Positions 8,454-17,956 of a DNA stretch of 54,141 nt are shown here, piece after piece (the first letter of the stretch is position 1; each line of letters starts with the position of its first letter). The stretch spans positions 1-54,141 of the forward strand of contig DVNK01000053.1 in assembly GCA_018714445.1 (NCBI GenBank). The letters run 5' to 3'. Source of the stretch: Candidatus Fimadaptatus faecigallinarum (GTDB lineage: Bacteria; Bacillota; Clostridia; Christensenellales; Aristaeellaceae). The notes beneath the pieces were generated by a model. That model saw only the letters and a list, made by a program, of their open reading frames with translations, did no database searches and had not been told where the DNA came from. The translations under genes and the position numbers were made by a program.

Positions 8454-8768
8454 ATGGCAAGAGGTAAGGATAAACAGCCCGAAGCGCCCAAGGGCGCGAC
8501 AGAGTCGATGCGGCTGGACAAGTACCTGAAGGTATCGCGGATAATCAAGCGGCGCACGGTCGCGGGCGAGGCGTGCGACGGCGGGCGCGTACTGATAAAC
8601 GGACGCGAAGGCAAGCCGGGCGCGCAGGTCAAGGTCGGCGACCGGCTGGAGGTGCGGTTTGGCGCAAAGAGCACGGTATACGAGATAGTTACGCTGTCCG
8701 AGCACGTGCTCAAGGCCGACGCAAACGGCATGTACAGGGTGATAAGCGGCGGAGCGGACGAACAATGA
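8454..8768 (+). CDS. rqcP: S4-domain ribosome quality control factor RqcP
   Basis: The 104-residue protein is an S4-like RNA-binding domain with a charged N-terminal tail. The S4 core runs from MRLDKYLKVSRIIKRRTVAGEAC near residue 19 through GGRVLINGR to VGDRLEV. In Bacillus the homologue (YabO/RqcP) binds obstructed 50S subunits with RqcH and helps add alanine tails to stalled chains. GGAGG lies 8 nt before the chosen start. The stop overlaps the start of ispDF (ATGA), so the two are coupled. The position right after mazG/yabN supports rqcP rather than another small S4 protein. Confidence 0.88.
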   Translation: MARGKDKQPEAPKGATESMRLDKYLKVSRIIKRRTVAGEACDGGRVLINGREGKPGAQVKVGDRLEVRFGAKSTVYEIVTLSEHVLKADANGMYRVISGGADEQ

Positions 8769-9928
8769 GCGCGATATGCTGGGCGGTCATGGTGGCCGCG
8801 GGCCAGGGCAGCCGGATGGGGCTTAACTACAACAAGGCGTTCGTGCCGCTGATGGGGCGACCGATGCTGTTGCGCACGCTGGACGCGCTGGATCGCAGCG
8901 GACTGTATGCGGGCGTGGCGATAGTGATAGGCCATGACGACCGGCCGCGGCTGGAGTCGATGCTGGCTGCCGAGGGGCGCAGCGTGCTGCTGGTGGACGG
9001 CGGCGACACGCGCCAGATGAGCGTGCTCAATGGTCTGAGCGCGCTGCCGGATGACTGCGAGTTCGTCGCGGTGCACGACGCGGCGCGCCCGTTCGTGACG
9101 CAGGAGGTGCTCGAAAGTACGCTGGTGAGCGCTGTTGAGTATGGCACGGGCGTGGCGTGCACGCCGGTCACCGACACGATAAAGCGCGTCGACGCTCAGG
9201 GCAGGCTGGAGTGCACGCTGGACAGAAGCCTGTTGCGCGCGGTGCAGACGCCGCAGGTGTTTCGGCTGGACGTGCTGCGCCAGGCGCACGAGTGGGCGCG
9301 CGCGCACGGCATAGATGCCACCGACGACAGCGCGCTGGTGGAGCTGAGCGGGCATGAAGTGCGGCTGGTCGCCGCCAGCGACGGCGCGCGCAATGTGAAA
9401 CTGACGACGCCCGACGATCTGCGGTACGCCGACCACGCATTGATGAGCGGCGTGCGCACCGGACTGGGCTACGACGCACATCGGCTGGTCAGCGGACGGG
9501 CGCTGGTGCTGTGCGGCGTCGAGATACCGTTTGAGCTGGGTTTGCTGGGGCATTCGGATGCCGACGTGGCCACGCACGCGCTGATAGACGCGCTGCTGGG
9601 CGCGGCAGGACTGGGCGACATAGGGCGCATGTTCCCCGACACAGACATGCGCTATAAGGACATCTGCTCGCTGGAACTGCTGCGCGAGGCGGTGAGGCGG
9701 CTGGGCGAGCGCAACTTTGCGGTGGTCAACTGCGACATTACGATAGTCGCACAGCGACCTAAACTCGCGCCCTACATTGATGAGATGCGGCGTACGCTCG
9801 CGCGCGAGCTGGGCGTGGAGCCCGAGCGCGTCAACATAAAGGGCAAGACGACCGAGGGCATGGGCTTTGAGGGCGAGGGCCGGGGCATGTCGGCGCAATG
9901 CGTGGCGACGCTGGCCGAGTACTGCTAG
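8765..9928 (+). CDS. ispDF: Bifunctional MEP-pathway enzyme IspD/IspF
   Basis: A 387-residue fusion of two non-adjacent steps of isoprenoid synthesis. Residues 1-225 are IspD (MEP cytidylyltransferase), with VAAGQGSRMG near 9, HDAARPF near 104, TPVTDTIKR near 133 and AVQTPQVF near 155. Residues 230-387 are IspF (MEcPP synthase), with GYDAHRL near 237, GHSDADVATHALIDALLGAAGLGD (split here only for its DxH and His metal ligands) near 260, and the closing KGKTTEGMGFEGEG near 360. The ATG overlaps the rqcP stop by four bases. The fused form is known in alpha- and epsilonproteobacteria and some Clostridia; many Firmicutes have two genes. Confidence 0.94.
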   Translation: MSAICWAVMVAAGQGSRMGLNYNKAFVPLMGRPMLLRTLDALDRSGLYAGVAIVIGHDDRPRLESMLAAEGRSVLLVDGGDTRQMSVLNGLSALPDDCEFVAVHDAARPFVTQEVLESTLVSAVEYGTGVACTPVTDTIKRVDAQGRLECTLDRSLLRAVQTPQVFRLDVLRQAHEWARAHGIDATDDSALVELSGHEVRLVAASDGARNVKLTTPDDLRYADHALMSGVRTGLGYDAHRLVSGRALVLCGVEIPFELGLLGHSDADVATHALIDALLGAAGLGDIGRMFPDTDMRYKDICSLELLREAVRRLGERNFAVVNCDITIVAQRPKLAPYIDEMRRTLARELGVEPERVNIKGKTTEGMGFEGEGRGMSAQCVATLAEYC

Positions 9929-9959
9929 CCCGTGACCGGGGGAGGATGTACATACATTT

Positions 9960-11237
9960 ATGAAGACACTGATAGACAACGCAAGACTGTGGGACGGCGC
10001 GCAGGCGGTCGAAGCCGCGTGCATACATGTGGACGGCGCGTTTATAACGTATGCCGGGCCGCGTGCCGACGCGCCGCGCTTCAGCGCCGACGTCACGATC
10101 GATGCGCGCGGCGGCATAGCGCTGCCCGGGCTGGTCAACGCGCATACGCATCTGCCGATGACCATGGTGCGCGGAGTGGGCACCGACCTGCCGCTGATGG
10201 ACTGGCTGCACATGATCTGGCCGCTGGAGGATAAGCTCACGCCCGATATGATGCGGCTGGGCACGCAGATGAGCGCGCTGGAGGCGCTGCGCACCGGCAC
10301 AACCTGCTTTGCCGACGCGTACATGATGAGCGACGTCATAGCGCGCACGGTAGACGAGGCCGGCATGCGCCTGAACGTATGCCGCATGATGACCGGCGAC
10401 GTCACCCCGGAAAAGCTCGCCGAACAGAAGGCACTGTTCGAGGAGTTCAACGGCGCGGGCGATGGGCGCATACGCGTGTACATCGGCCTGCACGCCGAGT
10501 ATACCAGCGAGGAACGCCTTGCGCGCGAGCTGGCCGGGCTGGCGGCGCGGCTGGGCACCGGATTGCACGTGCACGTCAGCGAGACCCGCTCGGAGGTCGA
10601 GGAGTGCCGCGCGCGCAGGGGAGGCCGGTCGCCGGTCGAGTACCTCTGCGACGTGGGCGCGTTCGACGTGCCGGCGCTGGCGGCGCACTGCGTGTGGGTC
10701 GACGACAACGACATAGACATACTGGCGGCCAAGCGCGTGACTGCGGTGCACAATCCGGTCAGCAATCTGAAGCTGGCCAGCGGCATTGCGCCGGTAGAGC
10801 GGATGTGCGCGCGCGGCGTGAACGTGGCACTGGGCACTGACGGTGCGTCAAGCAACAATTCCATGGACATGTTCGAGGAACTAAAGCTGGCGGCGATACT
10901 GCAAAAGGGCGCGACATATTCTGCCACTGCGATGCCGGCAACCCGGGCGCTTCAGATTTCGTCACAGAATGGTGCGCGCGCGCTGGGGTATGGCGACGTG
11001 GGGCTGCTCAGGCCCGGATATCGCGCCGACATAGCGCTGCTGGGCGTCGACAACCCGGCGCACACCGCCGCGCGCGATATACCCGGCGCGCTGGTGTACG
11101 CTACCAGCGGCGCCGACGTGCGCATGACCATGGTCGATGGACAGGTGCTTTACATGGACGGCGAGTTTAAGACGCTGGATCAGGAGCGGATACGCGCCGA
11201 ATACGCCGCGGCGGTGGACGCGCTGCTGGGCAAGTAG
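9960..11237 (+). CDS. mtaD: 5-methylthioadenosine/S-adenosylhomocysteine deaminase
   Basis: A 425-residue amidohydrolase that deaminates MTA, SAH and related adenosines in the cytoplasm. Metal and catalytic residues are in place: HTH at 62-64, HVHVSET with His at 203/205 and Glu208, AHCVW with His243, and GTDGASSNN with Asp293. The N- and C-terminal ends form the usual small beta-sandwich (residues 1-55 and about 360-425). Only an unusually distant GGGGGAGG (14 nt) precedes the ATG, but no other in-frame start exists upstream. The family also includes guanine and chlorohydrolase-like enzymes; DWLHMIWPLE near 81 and the length favour MtaD. It lies 31 nt after ispDF, probably in the same operon. 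Confidence 0.88.
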   Translation: MKTLIDNARLWDGAQAVEAACIHVDGAFITYAGPRADAPRFSADVTIDARGGIALPGLVNAHTHLPMTMVRGVGTDLPLMDWLHMIWPLEDKLTPDMMRLGTQMSALEALRTGTTCFADAYMMSDVIARTVDEAGMRLNVCRMMTGDVTPEKLAEQKALFEEFNGAGDGRIRVYIGLHAEYTSEERLARELAGLAARLGTGLHVHVSETRSEVEECRARRGGRSPVEYLCDVGAFDVPALAAHCVWVDDNDIDILAAKRVTAVHNPVSNLKLASGIAPVERMCARGVNVALGTDGASSNNSMDMFEELKLAAILQKGATYSATAMPATRALQISSQNGARALGYGDVGLLRPGYRADIALLGVDNPAHTAARDIPGALVYATSGADVRMTMVDGQVLYMDGEFKTLDQERIRAEYAAAVDALLGK

Positions 11238-11246
11238 CGCTCACCG

Positions 11247-11281
11247 GCGGCTGCGCACGCACGAGATCTTCGCGCAGCCGC
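11247..11281 (+). terminator. 10-bp stem-loop between mtaD and the propeller protein
   Basis: GCGGCTGCGC (11247-11256) pairs perfectly with GCGCAGCCGC (11272-11281); only ATTT follows. It could attenuate transcription into the gene at 11304 or stabilise the upstream mRNA. Confidence 0.5.
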
Positions 11282-11303
11282 GCATTTCCTTCAGGAGGAC
11301 CCT

Positions 11304-13181
11304 ATGCAGCAGAAGAAGCAAAACGAGGTGACAACGGCCAAGAAATACGCCGAATACCGTCGCGCAAAGGAGCAGGCGCGCAAAAAGAAGCGTCCGCGTC
11401 CGCGCGCGCCTAAGTGGCTCAAGAATCCGCTTACGTGGGCGGCGCTCACGGCGGTGGTGGCGGTGGCGGCGTTTGGCGTGGTATACTTTGTCAACCGCAG
11501 TCGCGTGGTCGAGCCGGCATCGGGCATACCGGGCTACTACTCAATGGCGCAGACCATAATGGGCGGCGGCGTCGAGGGCGCGGCGCTGAGCGATGTGCGC
11601 GTGGCGGTGGACGGCGACGACACGGTGATAACGCTGCAGTTCGACGGCGGACTGCCGGCGTACAGCGTGTCGGCGTTGAGCGATCCGGCGCGAGTGATAG
11701 TGTCGATGCGCGCGCTGAGCGGCTGGGAGCACTCCAGTACGCTCAGCAGCGACGGACAGTCGCTGGTGCTGGGCATGTTCCGCAACGAGGCCAGCGAAGC
11801 AGGCGTGACCGAGCTGTACTTCCAGACTACGCGCCAGATCGGCTATCAGATAAGCGAGCAGGGCCAGGAACTGGTGCTGCGGCTGCGCGCGCTGGATGAG
11901 ACGGCTGAGACGGGATATTATGTGACGCTGGGCGCATACGAGGCGTATTGCGCGGGTCTGTTTGACGCGGGCGATATGACGCCGGTGCTGTGCGCCGACG
12001 GCGCGAGCGTGGCGCTGATATCGACGCGGTACGATACGCGCGTCGAAGCCGAGGCGTTTGCGCAGACGCTGGACGCCAGCCTGAGCGAGGCGCTGCCGGG
12101 CGTGACCAGTTCGGTCGTACAGCTCAGCGGCAATGAGGCGCCGCCGCTGTCCGACGCCGCCGAGCGCGCGACGCTCAGCGCGGCCGAGGTTTACCGGCCG
12201 TATACCGGCCAGGCTGAGCCATGGCTGTGGACGACCAACGCGCGGTTGCTGGAGTGGATGCCCGACATGAAGCGCGCGCTGTTCACGCGCCAGACCGCGG
12301 CGCTGAGCGATGACGAGGGCGAGTACTGCGAGCTGTGGCTGTACGATCAGGCGGGCAAGGGCCAGCGGCTGCTGGACGTGGAGTTCCGCACGATAACCGA
12401 GGCGCGGTTTGCGCATGCCGGCGACGCGCTGGCATTTGTAGAGGCGACTGACTCGGAGTACCTGCTGTACTACTATTCGCTGACCGGCGGCAACTTTGTG
12501 TCGCTGGGCGATCTGGTCGGCGGCAACACGTACGGGTTTGACTTTGCGCTGGACGGCAGCCTGTATCTGGTCGGCGGCGTGTACGAGCCGCGGCTGACGC
12601 GCTGGGATCCGACGGTGTTTGGCGACTCAACGCGCATGCTGGAGGACATGGAGGGCCTGATAGGTTCGTTGAGCATGGGCAGCTCGGAGTGGTCGCCCAA
12701 TACGCTGTACATGTCGGACGGCGAAACTTCCACATATGAATTCGACATGTCGACCGGCGAGCGCAGGTACCTCACGGAGGGCGGCGAGTTTGAGATGTCG
12801 CCCGACAGGCGCTATCTGGTGCTCATGGAGTACGACGAGAGCATACCGGTGGACACGTATACCGGACTGAAACTGCGCGACCTGAGTACCGGTCAGGAGA
12901 CGCCGATCTATTCCGGCGAGGCGATAGGCGACGTGTGCTGGTCGAGCGGCGGCGCTCGGGTGTACTTTTTGACGTACAACGAGGATGCGGCGACGTCCGA
13001 GGCGTTCCCGTCGGTGCTGCATGTTTACGACCTTGAGTCGGGCCAGGCGCAGGCGCTGGGGCTGATAAACACGCTGGACATAGGCATGGGCGCGAACGAC
13101 GCCGAGATATCGTTCGTTACCAGTTACCAGAATGCGGCGGGTCGGTACCAGTGGGCTACTTATAGAGTCAACGTGGGCTGA
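11304..13181 (+). CDS. Membrane-anchored protein with AMIN-like, SPOR-like and beta-propeller regions
   Basis: A 625-residue protein with a very basic cytoplasmic head (residues 1-40, KKKRPRPRAPK), one membrane helix (near 44-64, AALTAVVAVAAFGVVYFV) and a large outside part. Residues 90-195 look like an AMIN domain (beta-rich, ending VLRLRALDE). Residues 200-265 start GYYVTLGAYEAYCAGL and carry paired repeats, as in SPOR peptidoglycan-binding domains. Residues 305-625 contain repeated segments of the kind DKRLLVLMEYD...LKLRDLSTG, suggesting a TolB/DPP-IV-like beta-propeller. AGGAGG lies 6-7 nt before the ATG. This suggests a wall- or septum-associated role, which is an inference. I do not know a named homologue. 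Confidence 0.72.
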   Translation: MQQKKQNEVTTAKKYAEYRRAKEQARKKKRPRPRAPKWLKNPLTWAALTAVVAVAAFGVVYFVNRSRVVEPASGIPGYYSMAQTIMGGGVEGAALSDVRVAVDGDDTVITLQFDGGLPAYSVSALSDPARVIVSMRALSGWEHSSTLSSDGQSLVLGMFRNEASEAGVTELYFQTTRQIGYQISEQGQELVLRLRALDETAETGYYVTLGAYEAYCAGLFDAGDMTPVLCADGASVALISTRYDTRVEAEAFAQTLDASLSEALPGVTSSVVQLSGNEAPPLSDAAERATLSAAEVYRPYTGQAEPWLWTTNARLLEWMPDMKRALFTRQTAALSDDEGEYCELWLYDQAGKGQRLLDVEFRTITEARFAHAGDALAFVEATDSEYLLYYYSLTGGNFVSLGDLVGGNTYGFDFALDGSLYLVGGVYEPRLTRWDPTVFGDSTRMLEDMEGLIGSLSMGSSEWSPNTLYMSDGETSTYEFDMSTGERRYLTEGGEFEMSPDRRYLVLMEYDESIPVDTYTGLKLRDLSTGQETPIYSGEAIGDVCWSSGGARVYFLTYNEDAATSEAFPSVLHVYDLESGQAQALGLINTLDIGMGANDAEISFVTSYQNAAGRYQWATYRVNVG

Positions 13182-13341
13182 ATGCGCATATAATGCGGGA
13201 GGCAATGGCGCAGGCTGCGCGGACGGTGTGGCAGAAGGCTGCGCCGGAGGCGTGCGGCCTGCGCCGCTTTTTCGGTAGCGGAACAGGCGGAAACTGTCCG
13301 CCAGCGCAGTGCGCGCAGGCTTTGCGGCGACGGTGCAAGCC

Positions 13342-13643
13342 GCATGAAAGGCGAGGCGATGGCCACAGCGCAAGTTGCATGAAAGGCGCGGGGATGGCAG
13401 CGCAAGCTGCATGAAAGGCGAGGCAATGGCCACAGCGCAAGTTGCATGAAAGGCAAGGCGATGGCCACAGCGCAAGTTGCATGGAAGGTGAGGCGATGGC
13501 CACAGCGCAAGCTGCATGAAAGGCGAGGCAGCGGCGACAGCGCAAGCAGCATGGAAGGCGAGGCGATGGCCACAGCGCAAGTTGCATGAAGGGCGAGGCG
13601 ATGGCCACAGCATAAGCAGCATGAAAGGCGAGGCAGCGGCCAT
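13342..13643. repeat. Tandem array of a 35-bp repeat (about 8.7 copies)
   Basis: Copies start at 13342, 13377, 13409, 13444, 13479, 13514, 13549, 13584 and 13619 (last one partial). All full copies are 35 bp except the second, which is 32 bp. Each begins GCATGAAAGGCGAGG or a close variant and ends with AGCGCAAG plus two variable bases. There are no unique spacers, so this is not CRISPR. 35 is not a multiple of three, so a constant peptide is not encoded. The rest of the 584-bp gap (13182-13341 and 13644-13765) holds a T5 run at 13268-13272 after a GC-rich stretch that may end the previous gene, and nothing else recognised. Confidence 0.9.
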
Positions 13644-13765
13644 ACTGGCAATGCGCGGCCTGCCTTAGAATAACAATCCATGGAACGTCTGCCGTTACGC
13701 ATGGGCAGCTCATTATCTGAGGCACCGCATGCGACATGCGCGCGCTGCACGGAGGGATACAGCGG

Positions 13766-14698
13766 ATGAAACTGGCGATACTTGCGGATATACACGGCAA
13801 CATAGACGCGCTGGACGCGGCGCTGGATGACGCGCGCACGCAGCAGGTCGACGGCTATCTGTTCCTGGGCGACTATATATTCGACATGCCGTTTTCGACT
13901 GACGTCGTGCGGCGGTTGCGGGAGTTGCCGCATGCGCGCATCATAAAGGGCAACAAGGAAGGCTACCTGGACGACCTGGCGCGCCAGTCGCAGGATGGTT
14001 GGACTGCGCAGCGGCTGGCTGTGATATACCAGACATATCGCGAGCTGAGCGCGTCCGACCGCGCATGGTTGAGCGCGCTGCCGGCGCAATTGACGTTCAC
14101 GCTGCCGTCGGGGCGCAGTATTTATGCGGTGCATGCAATTGAGCTGCCTGCGCCGCGCATGCGCAACGAGTTTAACAGCTCGGGCGAATTTGCGCGGTCG
14201 CTTGACGGGCGCGCGGCGTGCGGCGACGATTACGATTTGCGCATGACCGGTTATCTGGGCGCGCATGCCGCCGAATGCTGTGCGCATGCTGGCGCGGACA
14301 TAGTTGCGTTTGGTCACACTCACTTGCAGGGATGCGGCGGCGCTTGCGGACGCATGCTGGTCAATCCGGGCGCGTGCGGGCAGCCTATGGACGGCATTGC
14401 GGGCGCGCCGTATGCGATATTGCACGACGGGCCCGAACTGCGCATAGAGCGGCGCCGGGTGCAGTACAATATTGACCGTGCAATTGAGCGTGCGCGCATG
14501 ACGTCTATATCGAGCGCGGGCTGGATATGGTCGGAACTGGTATGGCGCTCGCTGCGCTCTGGGCGGGACAATTTTACGCTGCAATTTGATATCGCGCGCG
14601 CTCTGGCGGCTGAGCGCGGTCAAACCGATGGACTGAATCAAAACGACACCTGGCGCGACGCATATGAGCGCTTTAAAGCCATGTATGGCGCTGACTGA
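13766..14698 (+). CDS. Calcineurin-like metallophosphoesterase
   Basis: A 310-residue cytoplasmic protein with the five metal-binding motifs of the family: ADIHGN at residues 7-12, GDYIFD near 36, GNKEGY near 66 (Lys where many relatives have His), a central VHAIELP near 127 and GHTHLQG near 185, followed by NPGACGQPMDG. The arrangement resembles the YfcE/PrpE-like group that cleaves phosphodiesters or phosphoproteins, but the substrate cannot be told. The start at 13766 has GGAGG 10 nt upstream; the reading frame opens a little earlier without a ribosome site. Residues 240-310 form an extra helical tail. A small hairpin follows. Confidence 0.82.
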   Translation: MKLAILADIHGNIDALDAALDDARTQQVDGYLFLGDYIFDMPFSTDVVRRLRELPHARIIKGNKEGYLDDLARQSQDGWTAQRLAVIYQTYRELSASDRAWLSALPAQLTFTLPSGRSIYAVHAIELPAPRMRNEFNSSGEFARSLDGRAACGDDYDLRMTGYLGAHAAECCAHAGADIVAFGHTHLQGCGGACGRMLVNPGACGQPMDGIAGAPYAILHDGPELRIERRRVQYNIDRAIERARMTSISSAGWIWSELVWRSLRSGRDNFTLQFDIARALAAERGQTDGLNQNDTWRDAYERFKAMYGAD

Positions 14699-14717
14699 AG
14701 GCATATCATGCGCACTG

Positions 14718-14742
14718 GCGCTGCGTCGCCTGACGGCGCTTT
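14718..14742 (+). terminator. Weak terminator after the phosphoesterase
   Basis: GCGC plus CGTC pairs with GACG plus GCGC around a 4-nt loop, with a 2-nt bulge on the 5' side and TTT after it. Confidence 0.4.
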
Positions 14743-14798
14743 CAATCGCACGCGCGGCGTTCGACAAATAATGCCAGCTTTGTTTACATAAAATTAAC

Positions 14799-14845
14799 TT
14801 GCAATTTGCGATAGATGGTATACAATAAAGTCAGGCAAAGTCAAA
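14799..14845 (+). promoter_or_regulatory. ctsR promoter with CtsR operator
   Basis: TTGCAA (14799-14804), 16 nt and TACAAT (14821-14826) form the promoter. Just downstream lie AGTCAGG (14829-14835), CAA, and AGTCAAA (14839-14845), a heptamer direct repeat with a 3-nt spacer. The known CtsR box is RGTCAAANANRGTCAAA; this site differs at two positions, both in the first half. It covers the transcription start, as expected for autorepression of a heat-shock operon. Confidence 0.82.
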
Positions 14846-14868
14846 ATCAGCTATGGTTAGAAAGCGGG

Positions 14869-15336
14869 ATGAATGTGGCACAGATAAGCGACAGCATCGA
14901 GCAGTTCATCAAGGACATGATGGACGCCGATAACGAGATAGAACTCAAGCGCAATGAGCTGGCGCAACACTTTGGCTGTGTGCCCTCGCAGATAAACTAC
15001 GTGCTGAGCACGCGGTTTTCGGTGCAGCACGGATATGTGATACAATCCAAACGCGGTGGCGGGGGATATATAAGAATAGTGCGGGTGCGCATGGACAATG
15101 AGCGCGATTTGCTCAGCGAGATGATGGACACAATAGGACAGGAGATAAGTCAGGATGGAGCACAGGCGCTGATATCGCGATTGAGCGATCTGAAGATGAT
15201 AAACGCACGCGAGGCCGCGCTGATGAACGCGGCGGTGCAGGACTCGGCGCTGAACCTGCCGGTTCGGGCCAAGGACATGCTGCGCGCGGGCGTGCTGAGG
15301 AACATGATAGAGCAGGTGTTCATGATAAACGAGTAG
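14869..15336 (+). CDS. ctsR: Transcriptional repressor of class III heat-shock genes
   Basis: A 155-residue protein, the usual CtsR length. The N-terminal winged helix-turn-helix contains ISDSIEQFIKDMM near residue 5, RNELAQHFGCVPSQINYVLSTRF near 30-52 and the Gly-rich wing KRGGGGYIRI near 64-73, which contacts the CtsR box. The C-terminal half is the helical dimer domain. CtsR loses DNA binding on heat or protein stress, releasing clp expression. The start at 14869 matches homologues, though its ribosome site (AAAGCGGG) is weak; an upstream start would place the operator inside the gene. The next gene is clpC. The mcsA and mcsB genes usual between them in Bacilli are missing. Confidence 0.93.
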   Translation: MNVAQISDSIEQFIKDMMDADNEIELKRNELAQHFGCVPSQINYVLSTRFSVQHGYVIQSKRGGGGYIRIVRVRMDNERDLLSEMMDTIGQEISQDGAQALISRLSDLKMINAREAALMNAAVQDSALNLPVRAKDMLRAGVLRNMIEQVFMINE

Positions 15337-15337
15337 C

Positions 15338-15414
15338 TGCGGGGCGCGGCGGGACGGCTGGCGAGCCTGTCCAGCCGCAGCCAGGGGCGCGCAGTCGTGC
15401 CGCCGCACCCCGCA
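15338..15414 (+). other. Large intercistronic stem-loop between ctsR and clpC
   Basis: The 15 nt at 15338-15352 pair with 15400-15414 at 14 of 15 positions, and GGCTG/CCAGCC form an inner hairpin. The 171-bp gap has no second CtsR box and no clear promoter, so clpC is probably read from the ctsR promoter through this structure. Confidence 0.6.
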
Positions 15415-15507
15415 CACTAAGCGGAACCGCACAGGCGGCGTCGACGAATTGCCATTAGCGTCGGCGCGTGCGGGAGCGCAGGGTTAATTTGGCATGGGAG
15501 GTTCAAG

Positions 15508-17925
15508 ATGGCATTTTTCACAAGTTTTACCGAGCGCGTGCAGAGGGCGCTCATGATAGCTCAGGCAGAGGCCTCTGCTGCGGGCCGCAGTTTTGTGGGT
15601 ACCGAGCATCTGCTGCTGGGCATAATGCACGACCCGGGCGCGGCGGGCATAATACTTGACAGCTTCTCGATAGACGAGGTGCGTCAGGCAACGTATGACC
15701 TGATAGGCCGTGGCAATGAAAAAGTCGAACCGGGCAAAAAGATGACTTATACGCCCCGCACCAAGCAGGTGCTTGAACTGAGCGCCCGCGAGGCGATGGA
15801 GCTTAAGATGAACTATGTGGGCACGGAGCACGTGCTGCTGGCGCTGATGCGCGAGCCCGAATGCGTAGCGGCGCATGTGCTGGCAGGGCTGGGCCTCAAC
15901 CTGCAGGAGTCGCGCGAGAAGCTGATAAAGTCGCTGCGCGAATCCTCGCAGCAGAAGAAGGTCGACACGCCCAAGCTCAATCAGTACGGCACCGACCTGA
16001 CCGAGCGCGCGCGCAATGGCGAGCTTGATCCGGTGATCGGCCGCGACAAGGAGATCGAGCGGATAATGCAGATACTCTCGCGCCGCACCAAGAATAACCC
16101 GGTGCTGATAGGCGAGCCGGGCGTGGGCAAGAGCGCGATAGTCGACGCGCTGGCGCAGCGCATAGTGGCGGGCGACGTGCCCGACGTGATAGCCGGCAAG
16201 CGCCTGGTGCAGCTGGACATAGCCGCGATGGTCGCCGGGGCCAAGTACCGCGGCGAGTTCGAGGAGCGCATCAAGGCGGTCGCCAAGGAACTCAAGGACA
16301 ATCACAGCGTATTGCTGTTCATAGATGAGCTGCATCAGATAGTGGGCGCGGGCTCATCCGACGGCGCGACCGACGCCGCCAACATGCTCAAGCCGCTGCT
16401 TTCGCGGGGCGAGCTGCAGTGCATAGGCGCGACCACGCTCAACGAGTACCGCAAGTACATCGAAAAGGACTCGGCTCTGGCGCGCAGGTTCCAGCCGGTG
16501 ACGGTCGGCGAACCGACGCAGGAGGAGACGCTTGAGATGCTCTTCGGGCTCAGGGATAAGTACGAAGCCCACCACAAGGTCACGATAACCGACGACGCGC
16601 TGCACGCCGCAGTGAGCATGTCGGCGCGGTACATTAACGACAGGTTCCTGCCCGACAAGGCGATCGACCTGATAGACGAGGCGGCCGCGCATGTGCGCAT
16701 ACACTCGTTCACGCAGCCCGCCGAGCTCAAGGAGTGCCAGAGCGAGCTGGATAGGCTCACCACCGAGAAGTCCGAAGCGATAAACAATCAGGACTTTGAA
16801 AAGGCCGCCGCGATGCGCGACGAGGAAAAGCGCCTGCACATGCAGATGGAGGAAGTGCGCCGCGAGTGGGAGCACAACAAGCAGGAACACAAGGAAGTAG
16901 TGGATTCGGAGGAGGTCGCGCGCGTGGTCAGCGCGTGGACCGGCATACCGTTGACGCGACTGAGCCAGAGCGAGAGCGCGCGGCTGTTGGGCCTGGAAGG
17001 CGTGCTGCATGAGCGCGTGATTGGCCAGGACGAGGCCGTGTCTGCGACGGCGCGCGCTGTGCGGCGCGCACGGGCGGGACTTAAGGATCCGCGCCGGCCG
17101 GTCGGGTCGTTCATATTCATGGGCCCGACGGGCGTGGGCAAGACCGAGCTGTGCCGGGCGCTGGCCGAGGCCATGTTTGGCGACGAAAAGGCCATGATAC
17201 GCCTTGACATGAGCGAGTACATGGAAAAGCATACCGTGTCGCGCATGATAGGTTCGCCGCCGGGCTACGTGGGCTATGACGAGGGCGGTCAGCTGACCGA
17301 GCGCGTGCGCAGAAAGCCGTATTCGGTGGTGCTGTTTGACGAGATCGAAAAGGCCCACCCGGATGTGCTGAACCTGCTGCTTCAGATAATGGAGGACGGC
17401 CGGCTGACCGACGGCCAGGGCCGCACGGTGAACTTCCAGAACACGGTCATAATAATGACGTCCAATGTGGGCGCGTCGGCGTTCGGGCGGCAGCGCACCA
17501 TGGGCTTTGGCCAGGATGAAGGCCAGGCGCGCGCGGCCCGCGAGGAGGCCATAAAGGCGCTCAAGGCGACGATGCGGCCTGAGTTCATTAACCGCGTCGA
17601 CGAGATAATCGTGTTCAACGAGCTGTCGCGCGATGACATAGACCGCATTGCCGAGCTGATGATACATCAGGTCAGCGAGCGGCTGGCCGAGCGCGGCATA
17701 GAGCTGGAGCTGTCGGCCGAGGCGGTGCACATGCTGGCCGAGGAAGGCTATGACCGGCAGTATGGCGCGCGCCCGCTGCGCCGCACGATACAGCGCGCAG
17801 TCGAGGATGCGCTGAGCGAGGAGATACTCTCGGGCGACATAAAGCTGGGCGACAAGGTGCGCGGTCAGGTCGTGGACGGCAAGCTGTGCTTTGAGCGCTG
17901 CCCGGTTGAGATGGCCGTGGTCTGA
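15508..17925 (+). CDS. clpC: AAA+ protease ATPase ClpC
   Basis: An 805-residue Hsp100 unfoldase that feeds proteins to ClpP. Order of parts: double Clp-N repeat (residues 1-145), first ATPase with Walker A GEPGVGKS at 202-209 and Walker B LLFIDE, a UVR-like middle domain with coiled coil (near 410-455) that binds adaptors, and a second ATPase with GPTGVGKT at about 539-546, VLFDEIEK, and a C-terminal D2-small domain. The VGF-like ClpP-docking tripeptide region is present as MGFGQ near 670. GGAGG lies 7 nt before the ATG. It is the second gene of the ctsR operon and so presumably under CtsR control. Confidence 0.96.
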   Translation: MAFFTSFTERVQRALMIAQAEASAAGRSFVGTEHLLLGIMHDPGAAGIILDSFSIDEVRQATYDLIGRGNEKVEPGKKMTYTPRTKQVLELSAREAMELKMNYVGTEHVLLALMREPECVAAHVLAGLGLNLQESREKLIKSLRESSQQKKVDTPKLNQYGTDLTERARNGELDPVIGRDKEIERIMQILSRRTKNNPVLIGEPGVGKSAIVDALAQRIVAGDVPDVIAGKRLVQLDIAAMVAGAKYRGEFEERIKAVAKELKDNHSVLLFIDELHQIVGAGSSDGATDAANMLKPLLSRGELQCIGATTLNEYRKYIEKDSALARRFQPVTVGEPTQEETLEMLFGLRDKYEAHHKVTITDDALHAAVSMSARYINDRFLPDKAIDLIDEAAAHVRIHSFTQPAELKECQSELDRLTTEKSEAINNQDFEKAAAMRDEEKRLHMQMEEVRREWEHNKQEHKEVVDSEEVARVVSAWTGIPLTRLSQSESARLLGLEGVLHERVIGQDEAVSATARAVRRARAGLKDPRRPVGSFIFMGPTGVGKTELCRALAEAMFGDEKAMIRLDMSEYMEKHTVSRMIGSPPGYVGYDEGGQLTERVRRKPYSVVLFDEIEKAHPDVLNLLLQIMEDGRLTDGQGRTVNFQNTVIIMTSNVGASAFGRQRTMGFGQDEGQARAAREEAIKALKATMRPEFINRVDEIIVFNELSRDDIDRIAELMIHQVSERLAERGIELELSAEAVHMLAEEGYDRQYGARPLRRTIQRAVEDALSEEILSGDIKLGDKVRGQVVDGKLCFERCPVEMAVV

Positions 17926-17956
17926 GAGTCGGGCAATAATCTATTGGAGGTTGCGC

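Noticed and set aside
13160..14767. Minus-strand frame running through the 35-bp repeats with Cys/Ala/Ser/Pro-rich repeats
   Set aside because: The repeat length is not a multiple of three, the frame also covers the phosphoesterase gene on the other strand, and no ribosome site or promoter fits.
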